DNA from: Isoetes taiwanensis
Lineage: Eukaryota > Streptophyta > Lycopodiopsida > Isoetales > Isoetaceae
Direction: 5' to 3'
DNA: 64,000 nt
Assembly (NCBI GenBank): GCA_021234155.1
Contig: JAJEKV010000049.1
Span: 4,773,001-4,837,000, forward strand
Shown: positions 53,458-64,000 of the stretch, one piece after another
Numbering within the stretch: position 1 is the first letter of the stretch
How the letters are laid out: each line of letters opens with the position of its first letter
Translations under genes and position numbers: made by a program
Notes under the pieces: model-generated
What the model saw: the letters and a program-made list of their open reading frames with translations, nothing else
What the model was told of the DNA's origin: nothing
Databases searched by the model: none

Positions 53458-56368
53458 CAAGGTGACCTAGCAAATGCACTAACGACTTGCAATTGCACTA
53501 ATAACAGAATATTCCCTAAGATTCCCTAAAAATATGCTGTTTTTGCCATCAAACTTTAAAAAATGCTTCATTTTCTAGGAGTGTGGTGCCATTTTGGGGG
53601 GGGTCAAAAGAAGAAAATTGACATATTTTACTACAAATGTTCCACTTTACGGATCTATTTTTTGAAATAATTTTAACAAGTTTTGTTTCTTTTGCAAAAC
53701 TAGACAAAGGAGTATAGAAGTGATATAAGAACCACCATTTGAAAAGCTCATATGAAGGTTTTCTAAAAGGCATGATGACATTAATCTAAATACATCATTA
53801 AAAAAAAGCACAAACAAGGTTCTCGAACATATTATTTGTACAATAAAAATAACATGAGCCTATGCGCGCATAGCACCTTGATTAAACAAAAAATATTGAA
53901 ACTACAAAATTGTGCAAGATGTACATAACCAGCAACCAGAACATTTAAAAAATGTTGATGCACTTGTCTATCTAGAGAAGTCGGTGTACTATATCTACAA
54001 GCTCCAACAAGGCAACATTTGAGGAGGAGATGAATCTTCTTCATTGTGTTTAAAGCCTTCTATACTTGCTTCACAATACTGGCACAATCTAAAGATACGA
54101 TAAAATCATATTTGGCAAAGTTCAGATGCTTTTGAAAACACATAACATATCTACGCCTATGCCAACATAGGCAAAGACTAGTTCTTTTTTTTGGGGGAAA
54201 AAAATTGAACGTGACATGCCTACGATGGCATGATTAAACACTATATTTTGAGAGTGTTATTCCTATGACGGCATAGGCAGAGGCTAATTTTTTTCTCCAG
54301 ATAAACAAGAATAAAAAAAGAACTAAAAAAAGGGATCATGTCTATGACGGGCATAAGCAAAGACATTTTTAAGAAGCGTTTTGCCTATGATATCATAGAT
54401 ATAAAGACAAATTGAAAAACCCCAAGCCTATGACAGGCATAGGGACGAACCAATCTTTTGACAAAGTGCTTAGAGTGAAGCAGCAGCAGCGACTTGGAGC
54501 GAAACCCATGGCTCTTCCAAATTTAGACAATAAGTTAACTAAATCTTGGACAATAATTCGAAATTTGGACAAAAGTTAACTAAGTCTTGGACAATAATTC
54601 GATAATCTGCAAGTGTCATATTTCAGATATCATGTTACAAGTACAGTTCAGTCCTTGAGACAGATAAGTACAGTTCAGTCCTTGAGACAGATTACTAGAT
54701 CAGGTTACACAATATAGACTATGCTCCACGTTGCATGTCCACTTGAGCATATCCATTATAACTCCATGTTCATGCTCTTATTGGAGATGTATCCACTTTC
54801 CTAAACTTCTTAGAGCATTTCTCATGAATGTGCTTCAAATATAATAGTCTCCACCTCATTTATCCATGATTCAAGGACAAAATGACTTGAACTTTATATC
54901 TGCATGTGCTCAAAAGCTAATTTTGATCCATGCACTGGGCAAATTCACTCATTAATTTGACATATATTAACTGCGTCTTGGGCAATATTTTGCCAGAATC
55001 TGCAATAATCTGCCAAAATCTTACCATGTAACTGGGTCTTCGGCACATGAAGATGCACTTTGAACTGCCAAAACAGGCCAGAAAATGTAGCATTGTTTAC
55101 AACGGCTACAACTGAAGCCAACACATCTGTGGTTGAATCTCAGACAAAAAATATTCGACCAACATGGCTTAGACTTGCAGAAAAAAACTTTGGTGCCGAT
55201 TTACTTCATTCAAACCATCTGGTTCTTTGGTGCAGAATCAGACAAACCTGCAAAATCAAGAATATGAGAAATAGAAGACGAACCTCTTTGGTGTGAACCT
55301 CTTTGGTGTCGATTTGCTAACCTGAACATGAATCTTGAAGATTGTCGATTCAGGAAGACTGCCGATTCAGGAACAGAATCAGGAAAGCTGCTGATTCTAT
55401 GTTAAGATGAAATAGAAGACTTATATTCAAAAGTTCGCAGACCTATCTTGTCAATAGAACGTCGATTCTATGTGAAGATGAAATAGAAGATGTGAATCAG
55501 AAAGGAAAGCTGTCCAGTTCGTCGGATTTTTAAAACCCTAATGATGCAATAGAAAAAAAAGGGGCTGATGCTATGCGCTCATAGCATTCCTATGCCGGGC
55601 ATAAGCACCTACCCACCACTATTTTTCCTACCCACTACTTTTTTCCTACCTGCCAAATCCGAACCTGCTTAGATATGAACCAGCCAAATCCTTTCGATCA
55701 TAGTTGTGTTTATTTTTTATTATTGTTATATTTGTATGTTTATTTAATTATATGTAGGTAAATAAACTTTAAAAGCCTTTTTATCTTATTCTTCCACAAA
55801 ACCTTGGTCTTCGAAAGGATTTATATTGTGCTCGTTTATCCGGGCATAGATAAATGCTAAGGTTGAATCTTATACGTATCTACGTATATAGATAACGTTT
55901 TAGAGTTTGTTTGGCTAAAATCAGGTACTTCTTGTTAGGGTGCTAACAGTTTTGAGGTATAATCACTCTTGATTGGGAACAATGATAATTCTACTGACCT
56001 TGTTGATCTAGTTTCTCTCGAAAGTCTATGTCGAGTAGATGAGCTAAGTGGTACAAAATGATATTTTTCCCCTTACGGACATACTTGCAGAAAGTGAACA
56101 AGAAGATGAAGGGGACTTTTCTCGTAAAGAAGCACCCCTTGATATTAAAAGAATCAACGTCACTTGTTATTTGCTAAAAGTGATATTTTTTGTGACTATT
56201 TAATCATATTTTTTTGGGTTCCTAGTGAAAATGTGGTTTTTTTTTTCTTGCATAGATTTTTCAACACTTTTTTGCAACCACCCCCTAAAAACAGCATAAA
56301 TTTGAGTTTTTGAAAAAGGAATCTGCAATTGCACTACAGGTCATTAGTGCATTTGATCCGTCACCTTG
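53458..56368. mobile_element. 2.9-kb TIR transposon in the PPR gene
   Basis: Inverted ends of about 45 bp with a few mismatches: CAAGGTGACCTAGCAAATGC at 53458 and the complement of CAAGGTGACGGATCAAATGC ending at 56368. Flanks AAAACAAA and TTAACAAT are weakly similar, as an 8-bp duplication of a hAT element might be. No transposase ORF. The interior has at least seven variants of a CCTATG...CATAGG palindrome (53860, 54150-54440, 55575-55605). Confidence 0.72.
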
Positions 56369-57035
56369 TTAACAATCGCAGGATTGTCAGCCGACTTTGG
56401 TAACTTATAATATTCTCATATCCTTTTGTAGCAAATTACCTTCTCTTGATGATATGGAGACATGCTTCTGCATGCAGGTTGGCAGGGTTTGCTCCTGACA
56501 GGGTCATACTGAATTCCTTGATTGGGGTTACATGAAATGTAAATGATTTGACAAGATGCAGGAGACATTCAACTACCAGATTGAAGGTTACTCACAATTA
56601 GGTATGTTGAATGAGATGGAAGCGTTCTCAACAACATGCAAAATGCAAGCTTTCAGATAAATGCAACAATTGGTGAGGTTATGATTGAAGCTTATAGTGG
56701 GAAACAGTTGTTGGATAAAATGGTATTGAAGTTATGGACAATACCCCAAATCTCGAGTGCACAATATGATGATTGAAGGTTGGTAGATTAGATGGGGTAG
56801 TGTATTCAATTGCAAGAATATTCTGTGACAAAAGGATGTTTGCTAGTGGGAACACCATTGATATGGTCATTTCTGCCTTCTGCAAGCAGGGCTGCTTTTC
56901 TAGATTGGAGAAGATTCTTCAACTGGTTAAGGATTGCGGGTGGACATTCAAGCATTCCACGTACATGACTTTAATTACCGAATATGGTAAATATACAATG
57001 TATCATAAGATGGAGGAAGTTTTTTGTGAAATGAG

Positions 57036-57839
57036 TGTAAGAAAGCAAGTTGATGTTAACAATTATTGCTTCAAACTATAATGTTAACAATCATATCTTC
57101 AACAAATATTAACTCACAACAATCATAAGTATCACATTTCTTCCATATTCAAATGCTCTAAGCTTTGATTCACCATTGACATTATCAATAAAGATCTACA
57201 ATAACTTGACATTAAACCTTTAGCATATCGATTATGCATTTCAAATTAGAACCATAACTATTACAACATATGTGTCTCCCATTTTTCAGATGTATTGAAC
57301 TCCTTTCCTATCAATGACATATACAAACCTTAACTTCGCCTTGTCTCAAATCCGAAATGACTGACTGCTCACTATTGTATCTGTACATCTTTTTATTTAA
57401 TCGTTGGTCTGCAGTTCCGGCGGTTAAGCCTAACCGCTGTACCACAGAGATGGATCCGGCATCACCAGATTGGACCGAGTTTTAAATATGCCTTTGGCTC
57501 GAAACTTATTGGACCGTATTCCTGCTGTAGATAAACTTTACAATTTTAGGCCTTAACCATTAAGAACATTCCATTTACGTTTTCCATGGTTTCAGACCAT
57601 TAAAACCCATGGTTCAACTTTTCTATGTTAGTGTCGTATAGACCACTAACCCCAGATCTGCTGCTTAGCTCAATCTTCTTAAAACACTAGTGTCATATAG
57701 ACCACTAGGTATAATGAGTAAAATTCCCAACGTTCACAACAGTCTGTTTGCAGGTTTCTACTGTTCTTTTATGTTACTTAATCACCTGCTTTCTCTGTAT
57801 ACTGCATCTACAGGATTATAATATGAACCTTTTCCAACA
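57036..57839 (-). repeat. copia-2 3' LTR (804 bp)
   Basis: Left LTR on the plus strand. On the element strand it begins TGTTGGAAAAGG and ends CTTACA. Confidence 0.93.
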
Positions 57840-57852
57840 TTCCCCTTTCAGA

Positions 57853-60366
57853 TTATAAACCTGTAACTTCCTTACAATTTATCATTTCAGATAATTTATG
57901 AAATCTCCTGCAACCTAGAGCTTTCGTTAAAATGTCTGCTACTTGATTTTCTGAACACACATATTTCAGTATGATTTCTCCTTTATTCACCATGTCTCTT
58001 ATGAAATGCATCTCCATTTCAATATGCTTCGTTCTTTCATGCAAAACTGGATTTTTCGTCATTGCTATACAACTCTGATTGTCACAATATAATTCTGTAC
58101 TTCCTTTCTGTTTAATTCCAAGCTCTTCTAGCATTCTTCTAGTCCAAATTATTTCTTTTGCAGCCAAAGTTGTTGAAGCATACTCTGATTCTGCTGTTGA
58201 CAATGCTATGGATGACTGTTTCTTGCTTCTCCAACTAATCGGACCTCCTCCTAAAAATAAAATATATCCTGATGTTGACTTTCTTTCGTCAACATCTCCA
58301 CACCAATCAGCATCACTGTATGCTTTAATTTGCAAATCCTCCGTACTATAAACTATCCCTTTGTATTTGGATCCCTTCAAGAATCTTAGTACCTTTTTGG
58401 CAACTTTCCAGTGTCCCAGACCAGGGTTATCATTGTATCTGCTCAATACATTCACAATAAAGGCTATATCAGGCCTCGTGTTATTTGCTATAAACAATAA
58501 GCATCCTACCAATTGTCTATAAGGAACTTTTGACATATATTCCTTTTCTTGGTCAGTCTTGGGACACATGTCCTTAGACAGTTTCATTCCTGCTAGAGTT
58601 GGTGATTTTACAGAATTACAATCTTGCATGTTAAATTTTTCAAGAACTGCCTTCACATATTCACTTTGACACATGGAGATCAATTTCTTTTCTCTGCATC
58701 TTTTGACCTGAATCCCTAGAAACTTATTGAGTTGTCCCAGATCTGACATTTTGTATCTTTTCTTAAGTCCTTCTTTGCACTCCATCATAATATTCATGTC
58801 ATTAGCTGCTAGTATGCAATCATCTACATAGATTGCTAAAATGCAAAAACTGTCACCTTTCTTCATGATGTATACATTTCCATCATTTGCTAGTTTTTCG
58901 TATCCCTGTTCCTTCAAGAATTGATTTATGCATAAATTCCATTGCCTTGGTGACTGTTTCAAGCCATAGACTGCACGTTTTAGTCTCCACACCTTCTCTT
59001 TTCCTTTTTCAAAACCTTGGGCCTCTTTCATGTAAACTTCCTCATCTAATTCAGCATTTAAAAATGCCGTACATACATCCATATGATGTAAATCCAAGTT
59101 TAATGCATTAGCCACTGATATTATCATTCTTATACTTGCTAATTTTACCACAGGTGAGTAGGTCTCTTCGAAATCTATACCTTTCCTTTGTGAGTATCCT
59201 TGTGCCACAAGTCTGGCCTTGTATTTAGGACTGCCATCAGCATTTTTCTTTATCTTATATATCCATCTATTTCCAACGGCCACTTTTCCCTTTGGTAAGT
59301 CAACCAATTCATATGTGCAGGTCCTTTCAAAAGAATCTATTTCCTCTTTCATGGCATTTTTCCATTTATTTGCATCTGAACCATTTACTGCTTCATCAAA
59401 TGTCTCTGGGACTCCTGTTTCCATAACTAAGAATACTTCTGGGTCTTGTTCATGTAATTGCAGTCTCGAACTTTTCCCATCTTCTTTCCTGCCATATAAT
59501 TTCGTGTCTACATTGGCTTCATCAATTAACCTCTGACTTTCAGATCTTCTTTTCCTAATCATTGGTTCATGCTGCTCATTGCTGGCTTCTTCATTTACAA
59601 TTTTCTCTTGATTTATAGAATCATGGTTTCCTGTCAACTCTTCATCATGATCAACACTTTCTGTTTTCTCCATATTTGGTTTCTGAATATCTATGTCCTG
59701 CTCATTCTCATCTATATCTGGAGTAGTATTCATACTCAGTTTTGCTTTATCACTGTTTCCAGATTTATCATGAACATTAGATCTTGCTCTGTACAATTCT
59801 TTCTCTAAAAAGACAACATCCCTGCTGATTATAATGTTTCTTCTCAGTGGATTATACATCCTAAAACCCTTAGACTGCTCGTCATAACCTACTAAATATG
59901 TTATGACTGATCTATCATCCAATTTCAACCTATTTTCCTTAGGAACATGTGTATAACCTAAACAGCCATATGCTTTGTATTTTTCAAAATTAGGTAAGTT
60001 ACCAGACCACAACAATTCAGGAGATTTACCTTGCAAGCTTTTGGTTGGCAATGCATTTTGAATCATCACAGCCGCCTTCACTGCTTCTTCCCAAAGAAAA
60101 TTTGGCAACCCTGCATGCTTCAGCATTGATCTAACAGCATTCAAAATTGACTTATTCTTCCTTTCTGCAACTCCATTTTGTTGGGGAGTGTGACTACAAG
60201 TATATTGTCTTTTTATTCCCCTGTTCAAGCAATATTTAGAGAATCTATAGGACATGTACTCACCTCCTCGGTCTGACCGTACACACTTAATTCTTCTTCC
60301 AGTTTCACATTCGACCTCAGCAGCAAAAGTTTTGAAAGCTTCAAAAGCTAAATCCTTAGTCCTCAA
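57853..60366 (-). CDS. pol: copia-2 pol: integrase C-half, RT, RNase H
   Basis: 837-codon open frame. Integrase blocks: SDRGGEYMSYRFSKYC and PQQNGVAERKNKSILN. RT: NRWIYKIKKNADGSPKYKAR, LVAQGYSQRKGIDFEETYSP, HMDVCTAFLNAELDEEVYM and the catalytic YVDDCILAANDM. RNase H: YSDADWCGDVDERKSTSGYI, ALSTAESEYASTTLAAKEII and DNQSCIAMTKNPVLHERTKH. The C-terminus sits ten bases before the polypurine tract. The reading starts here only because a 2-bp AT duplication near 60390-60396 separates it from the upstream integrase half. Confidence 0.92.
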   Translation of the reverse strand: MRTKDLAFEAFKTFAAEVECETGRRIKCVRSDRGGEYMSYRFSKYCLNRGIKRQYTCSHTPQQNGVAERKNKSILNAVRSMLKHAGLPNFLWEEAVKAAVMIQNALPTKSLQGKSPELLWSGNLPNFEKYKAYGCLGYTHVPKENRLKLDDRSVITYLVGYDEQSKGFRMYNPLRRNIIISRDVVFLEKELYRARSNVHDKSGNSDKAKLSMNTTPDIDENEQDIDIQKPNMEKTESVDHDEELTGNHDSINQEKIVNEEASNEQHEPMIRKRRSESQRLIDEANVDTKLYGRKEDGKSSRLQLHEQDPEVFLVMETGVPETFDEAVNGSDANKWKNAMKEEIDSFERTCTYELVDLPKGKVAVGNRWIYKIKKNADGSPKYKARLVAQGYSQRKGIDFEETYSPVVKLASIRMIISVANALNLDLHHMDVCTAFLNAELDEEVYMKEAQGFEKGKEKVWRLKRAVYGLKQSPRQWNLCINQFLKEQGYEKLANDGNVYIMKKGDSFCILAIYVDDCILAANDMNIMMECKEGLKKRYKMSDLGQLNKFLGIQVKRCREKKLISMCQSEYVKAVLEKFNMQDCNSVKSPTLAGMKLSKDMCPKTDQEKEYMSKVPYRQLVGCLLFIANNTRPDIAFIVNVLSRYNDNPGLGHWKVAKKVLRFLKGSKYKGIVYSTEDLQIKAYSDADWCGDVDERKSTSGYILFLGGGPISWRSKKQSSIALSTAESEYASTTLAAKEIIWTRRMLEELGIKQKGSTELYCDNQSCIAMTKNPVLHERTKHIEMEMHFIRDMVNKGEIILKYVCSENQVADILTKALGCRRFHKLSEMINCKEVTGL

Positions 60367-61646
60367 GCAAAAAACCTTAGTTTTTCTGCTATATAGTCAT
60401 CCACAAATGTTATGAAGTATCTTTTTCCTGTAATTCCTGTCACATTAAGTGGCCCACATAGGTCAGTATGAATCAGCTCAAGAACATCCTTTGTTTTCTT
60501 CTTTGCCTTTGAAAAAGGGAGTCTTGAGTGTTTTCCTAATTGGCAATCCCTGCAAGTGTAATTTCCTTTAAATGCCTCTGCTGATTTGATCCACCCTTGC
60601 TTGATCATTACTTCAATGTTTTGGAAATTGGTATGTCCCAATCTTTCATGCCAAATTTCCACATCAGGGTTTGTGATCAGATTTATGCTATTATGTCCAT
60701 GAACATTTATTCCAAATAAGTTTCCTACTCTTCGTCCCAAGAATTTTAATTCATTTCCTTCATAGATTTTGCAATCCATTTGTTCGAAGACTACTTTAAA
60801 TCCCATGTCAACAAGCTGAGAAATTGATATAAGGTTTCTTACTAAACTTGGTACACATAGCACATTGTTTAAATTCACACTCTTTCCATTCAAATCAAAG
60901 ATTTCAAGTACACCAATGTCTTTAATTTTCTGCAGATCCCCATTTCCTACTTGCACATGACCCCCATTTACTCCTTTGCAATTCTTCAAGATTTTTGGTG
61001 TACATGCAATTGACTTTTCTGCTCCACTATCTAAAATCAGAAGATCATCATTATTGTGAGTTTCACATGTAGCAAATAATTTAAATTTCCTTACCTCATT
61101 TTCATCTTCAGATTTTTCTTCCTCTAGATATACTTCTTCTGCCACATTTGCCTCAGCATTCACACTTCTACCTCTGCCTCTTCCCCTTCCCCTGGAGCTG
61201 AAATTTACTCTTCCTCCTCTGCCCCTTCCTCTATTACCAGTTTTTGGAGTTGAGCAGTTTGAGGCATAATGTCCTCTTCCCCCACAATTATAACAATTTA
61301 CTTCCCTACTTGTATTAGGACAATTAATTCTAATATGTCCTAACTGGTGACAATTGTAACAAGGGCCTATCTTTGCTCCCTGACGAGTTTCAGATTTACC
61401 TTTCCCTTTTGTCAGCAGAATTTGTGAAGTTTCTTCATCTTCCATCACCTTTGCTTGTTCAATCTCTGTTTTCAGCATTCTTTCTGCATCCATTCTTGTT
61501 CTTGCTATAGTTCTGATAAACATTGACACATTTCCTAAACTTCCAACTGCTCTGGAGATTGCTAACACTTGTTGTTGTTGTGTATAGAAAACGCCTGCAC
61601 CTTCCAAGTCAGCAATGATATTATCAAAATTCTGAAAAAAAATCAT
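60363..61646 (-). CDS. copia-2 gag C-half, protease, integrase N-half
   Basis: 427 codons. Two zinc knuckles, CYNCHQLGHIRINC and CYNCGGRGHYASNC, separated from an RGRG-rich stretch, then an acidic segment. Protease active site LILDSGAEKSIAC. Integrase HHCC region WHERLGHTNFQNIEVM...CRDCQLGKHSRL and the first catalytic block IHTDLCGPLN. It ends at the AT duplication inside VDDY. It begins at a homopolymer frameshift after NDFF. Confidence 0.9.
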   Translation of the reverse strand: MIFFQNFDNIIADLEGAGVFYTQQQQVLAISRAVGSLGNVSMFIRTIARTRMDAERMLKTEIEQAKVMEDEETSQILLTKGKGKSETRQGAKIGPCYNCHQLGHIRINCPNTSREVNCYNCGGRGHYASNCSTPKTGNRGRGRGGRVNFSSRGRGRGRGRSVNAEANVAEEVYLEEEKSEDENEVRKFKLFATCETHNNDDLLILDSGAEKSIACTPKILKNCKGVNGGHVQVGNGDLQKIKDIGVLEIFDLNGKSVNLNNVLCVPSLVRNLISISQLVDMGFKVVFEQMDCKIYEGNELKFLGRRVGNLFGINVHGHNSINLITNPDVEIWHERLGHTNFQNIEVMIKQGWIKSAEAFKGNYTCRDCQLGKHSRLPFSKAKKKTKDVLELIHTDLCGPLNVTGITGKRYFITFVDDYIAEKLRFFA

Positions 61647-62136
61647 TTACATCATCCTTTTCATGAAATTTTAGCCTCCTAAGCTCATTTTCTAAAACAT
61701 CAATTTGAGAGGATGTCTTTTCCTCATATGTAAGTAACATATATCTCCACATTTGCTTGGGATTCATTCCCCTTAATTTCAGCACAATACTCGAGCTTAC
61801 TTTACTGATTATGATCCCCTGAGCTTCTCTTATTTTTGCAGTTTGTTCAGCTGAGCATTCCTTAGAAGATATCTCCACTTCTCCAGTTTGAGTGTCCACT
61901 TCTTGCTCATTGTTTGTAGATGAGCTCCCTTGATTAACAACAGCAGCACCCCTACTTCTGGAGTTAACAACATCTCTACTTCTGGAGCTGACATCCAACT
62001 CATCTCCTTCAATTAACTCCCACAAGCCTTCAACCTGTAAGACATGTCTGACCTTCTCTTTCCAGACTTGGAACCCTGAGTCCCCTTTGAACACCTCAAT
62101 GGCATTCAATAAACCTGCTCCAAATCGACTGGCCAT
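61624..62136 (-). CDS. gag: copia-2 gag N-half
   Basis: Start chosen at 62136 (MASRFGAG), about 15 bases after the primer site, rather than the upstream methionine at 62190, which lies in the LTR. Gag features: FKGDSGFQVWKEKVRHVLQV (DUF4219/UBN2 start), GLWELIEGDE, then LRGMNPKQMWRYMLLTYEEK. It ends after DVNDFF, where an eight-base A/T run (about 61634-61641) has slipped by one. Confidence 0.88.
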   Translation of the reverse strand: MASRFGAGLLNAIEVFKGDSGFQVWKEKVRHVLQVEGLWELIEGDELDVSSRSRDVVNSRSRGAAVVNQGSSSTNNEQEVDTQTGEVEISSKECSAEQTAKIREAQGIIISKVSSSIVLKLRGMNPKQMWRYMLLTYEEKTSSQIDVLENELRRLKFHEKDDVNDFFSEF

Positions 62137-62163
62137 CTTTCTAAAACCCTGCTCTGATACCAA

Positions 62164-62967
62164 TGTAAGAAAGCAAGTTGATGTTAACAATTATTGCTTC
62201 AAACTATAATGTTAACAATCATATCTTCAACAAATATTAACTCACAACAATCATAAGTATCACATTTCTTCCATATTCAAATGCTCTAAGCTTTGATTCA
62301 CCATTGACATTATCAATAAAGATCTACAATAACTTGACATTAAACCTTTAGCATATCGATTATGCATTTCAAATTAGAACCATAACTATTACAACATATG
62401 TGTCTCCCATTTTTCAGATGTATTGAACTCCTTTTCTATCAATGACATATACAAACCTTAACTTCGCCTTGTCTCAAATCCGAAATGACTGACTGCTCAC
62501 TATTGTATCTGTACATCTTTTTATTTAATCGTTGGTCTGCAGTTCTGGCGGTTAAGCCTAACCGCTGTACCACAGAGATGGATCCGTCATCACCAGATTG
62601 GACCGAGTTTCAAATATGCCTTTGGCTCGAAACTTATTGGACCGTATTCCTGCTGTAGATAAACTTTACAATTTTAGGCCTTAACCATTAAGAACATTCC
62701 ATTTACGTTTTCCATGGTTTCAGACCATTAAAACCCATGGTTCAACTTTTCTATGTTAGTGTCGTATAGACCACTAACCCCAGATCTGCTGCTTAGCTCA
62801 ATCTTCTTAAAACACTAGTGTCATATAGACCACTAGGTATAATGAGTAAAATTCCCAACGTTCACAACAGTCTGTTTGCAGGTTTCTACTGTTCTTTTAT
62901 GTTACTTAATCACCTGCTTTCTCTGTATACTGCATCTACAGGATTATAATATGAACCTTTTCCAACA
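62164..62967 (-). repeat. copia-2 5' LTR (804 bp)
   Basis: Right LTR on the plus strand. Differences from the left copy include CTTTCC/CTTTTC, TTCCGG/TTCTGG, CCGGCA/CCGTCA and TTTTAAA/TTTCAAA. Confidence 0.93.
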
Positions 62968-63034
62968 ATGAGAAAGGCAACTGAAGAAATATACAGAGTA
63001 ATTGTGTGACACGTAACATAAAGCAGGAAAAAAT

Positions 63035-63890
63035 CAAGAGTTGCTGAAGGGGGTACAGCAGATGAAAGAAGCAGGATTTGATCCCAGAAATGACTATCTG
63101 AACCCCAAAAACTAGTGCATGGCTTTTTGATGTATCATTCTTTCTTCATTAGCATCCTTATAGTTGGTTGGGAGTGTAACAACGTGGAGTAGAGTTTCTG
63201 TTTTCGGACGCAAGAACTGCTTGGGATGAGAATCCATCAATCAGATGTTAGTAAATGGCATTCGATTGCCTAGATTGCCAGGCATGGCACTTCAATTACT
63301 GTTCCTTAACTGTTTCATGTGCTTTGCATATGAATGTTTGCCTCAGGCCAATAGCACCTTCCAGGAGTGTAAGAGCTTTGCTTGCCCTAATGCAAGGAAG
63401 CTGGAACAGAGGCATTCATACATAATATTCCTTCCATGTAAAAGCTACATATGAGATGGATGTTGCAGATGAGGGAAGTAGGATTTGATCTGGGAATTGA
63501 CAAATCCAACCCTTAGAAAGAGTGGACAGATTTTTGATTTATCATTCTTTCCACAATTCCCAATCCGTGGGGTGTTCTTTGAAAAGGAGAAAATGCTTTT
63601 AGTAGCACTCTTATACTTGGTTGCAAATTAGAGAATATAATAGTGCGGACTAGGGTTCTGTTTTTTGGACACAATAAGAGTTGCTTGGGACGTGAATCTG
63701 TCAAAATTTGCACCAGATTTAGTAGATGGCATTCACTTATCTGAGCATGGCACGTCAGTCCTATTCCTCAACCTGTTTAATGTGCTAATGTTTCCGTTAG
63801 GCCAACACCTAGGAGGAGTTTTGCCTGGCCTAATCAAGGAAACTGAAGCATACATAATATTCCTTTCAAAAGATGTGCATTAACTGCATA
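63035..63890 (+). repeat. Tandem duplication (about 430 bp) of the PPR 3' end
   Basis: Unit 1 (about 63040-63455) and unit 2 (about 63465-63890) align along their length: GCAGGATTTGATC / GTAGGATTTGATC, TTATCATTCTTTC, GTTCTGTTTT, TAGATGGCATTC-like and CATACATAATATTCCTT in both. Unit 1 encodes the PPR C-terminus QQMKEAGFDPRNDYLNPKN; unit 2 encodes a diverged version (LQMREVGFDLGIDKSNP). Confidence 0.82.
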
Positions 63891-64000
63891 TGAAACTGTG
63901 GAATGTGAGAGAGATTCGAGCTTAGAATGTAATCTCTTTGTAATCTCTTTCCTGTAAGCCTAACAATCATCCCATGCTCGAGTTTCTACCCTAAAAGATG

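Larger units (their letters stand above)
57036..62967 (-). mobile_element. copia-2: nearly intact Ty1/copia element in the PPR gene
   Basis: LTRs of 804 bp at 57036-57839 and 62164-62967 differ at about four sites seen by eye. The element is on the minus strand, so its 5' LTR is the right one. The 5-bp duplication ATGAG lies at 57031-57035 and 62968-62972. The primer site TGGTATCAGAGC (minus strand, near 62150-62162) and polypurine tract GAAAGGGGAA (minus strand, 57840-57850) are in place. Gag and pol span 57853-62136 with only two frameshifts. Confidence 0.95.
53214..63115 (+). pseudogene. P-class PPR gene, interrupted twice
   Basis: Plus-strand PPR protein, host of two transposons. The first coding part (53214-53457) reads IFAGRLSYRDFGHEILNYMC and GLKRKSTIYNSLIDARHKNQ, then NIEKALSIYNQIKQT. 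A TIR element (53458-56368) follows. Beyond it come GLSADFGNL, RLAGFAPDRVILNSLIG (56480) and 56773-57035 (GNTIDMVISAFCKQGCFSRL, HSTYMTLITEYGKYTMYHKM). Copia-2 then intervenes (57036-62967). The C-terminus is QQMKEAGFDPRNDYLNPKN at about 63057-63114. Stops near 56530 and 63010 show decay independent of the insertions. P-class PPR proteins stabilise or process organellar transcripts. Confidence 0.72.

Overview
The window reads as repeat-dominated nuclear DNA of a land plant. Three things point there: pentatricopeptide-repeat (PPR) fragments, Ty1/copia elements primed by initiator tRNA-Met, and CACTA and pogo-type DNA transposons around a plant-style tandem kinase gene. The wording of the PPR repeats and the dense nested transposons suggest a fern-like large genome. 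That placement is a weak inference. No intact, clearly functional host gene was found, and no rRNA, tRNA gene or CRISPR array.

Layout. 1-6660: two LINEs in the same orientation (LINE-A, then 5'-truncated LINE-B), each ending in a small hairpin and a long (TC)n tail; LINE-B is split by a 323-bp MITE. 6660-15180: A/C-rich repeats, three long polypurine blocks, a dead LINE on the minus strand, and decayed minus-strand host fragments (PPR, CDC48-like, membrane desaturase-like, one unidentified exon). 15180-18575: a broken pogo/Tigger-like transposase (pogo-1). 18717-19765, 33647-34306 and 42500-43610: three copies of one host block that flanks the kinase gene. 19764-33646: a PPR pseudogene, a GC-rich LINE (LINE-D) split by a CACTA element, and inside the CACTA a very young LTR element (23490-27663) that carries two long non-pol ORFs instead of gag-pol. 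34307-39675: a complete pogo-like element (pogo-2) with terminal inverted repeats, a TA duplication and an identifiable empty site. 39690-50352: a tandem pair of pseudokinase-kinase genes on the minus strand. Copy B carries three inserts and a frameshift; copy A carries a stop codon and a 4.9-kb copia element. 50441-51945: a small MITE and two LINE 3' ends pointing away from each other. 53214-63890: a P-class PPR gene broken by a 2.9-kb inverted-repeat transposon and by a nearly intact 5.9-kb copia element, followed by a tandem duplication of its 3' end.

The strongest observations are three. The young LTR element has identical LTRs and two overlapping cargo ORFs. The LINE copies share a 3'-terminal hairpin whose paired bases co-vary while the microsatellite tail behind it changes. 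Several insertions are dated and bounded exactly because paralogous empty sites lie in the same window.
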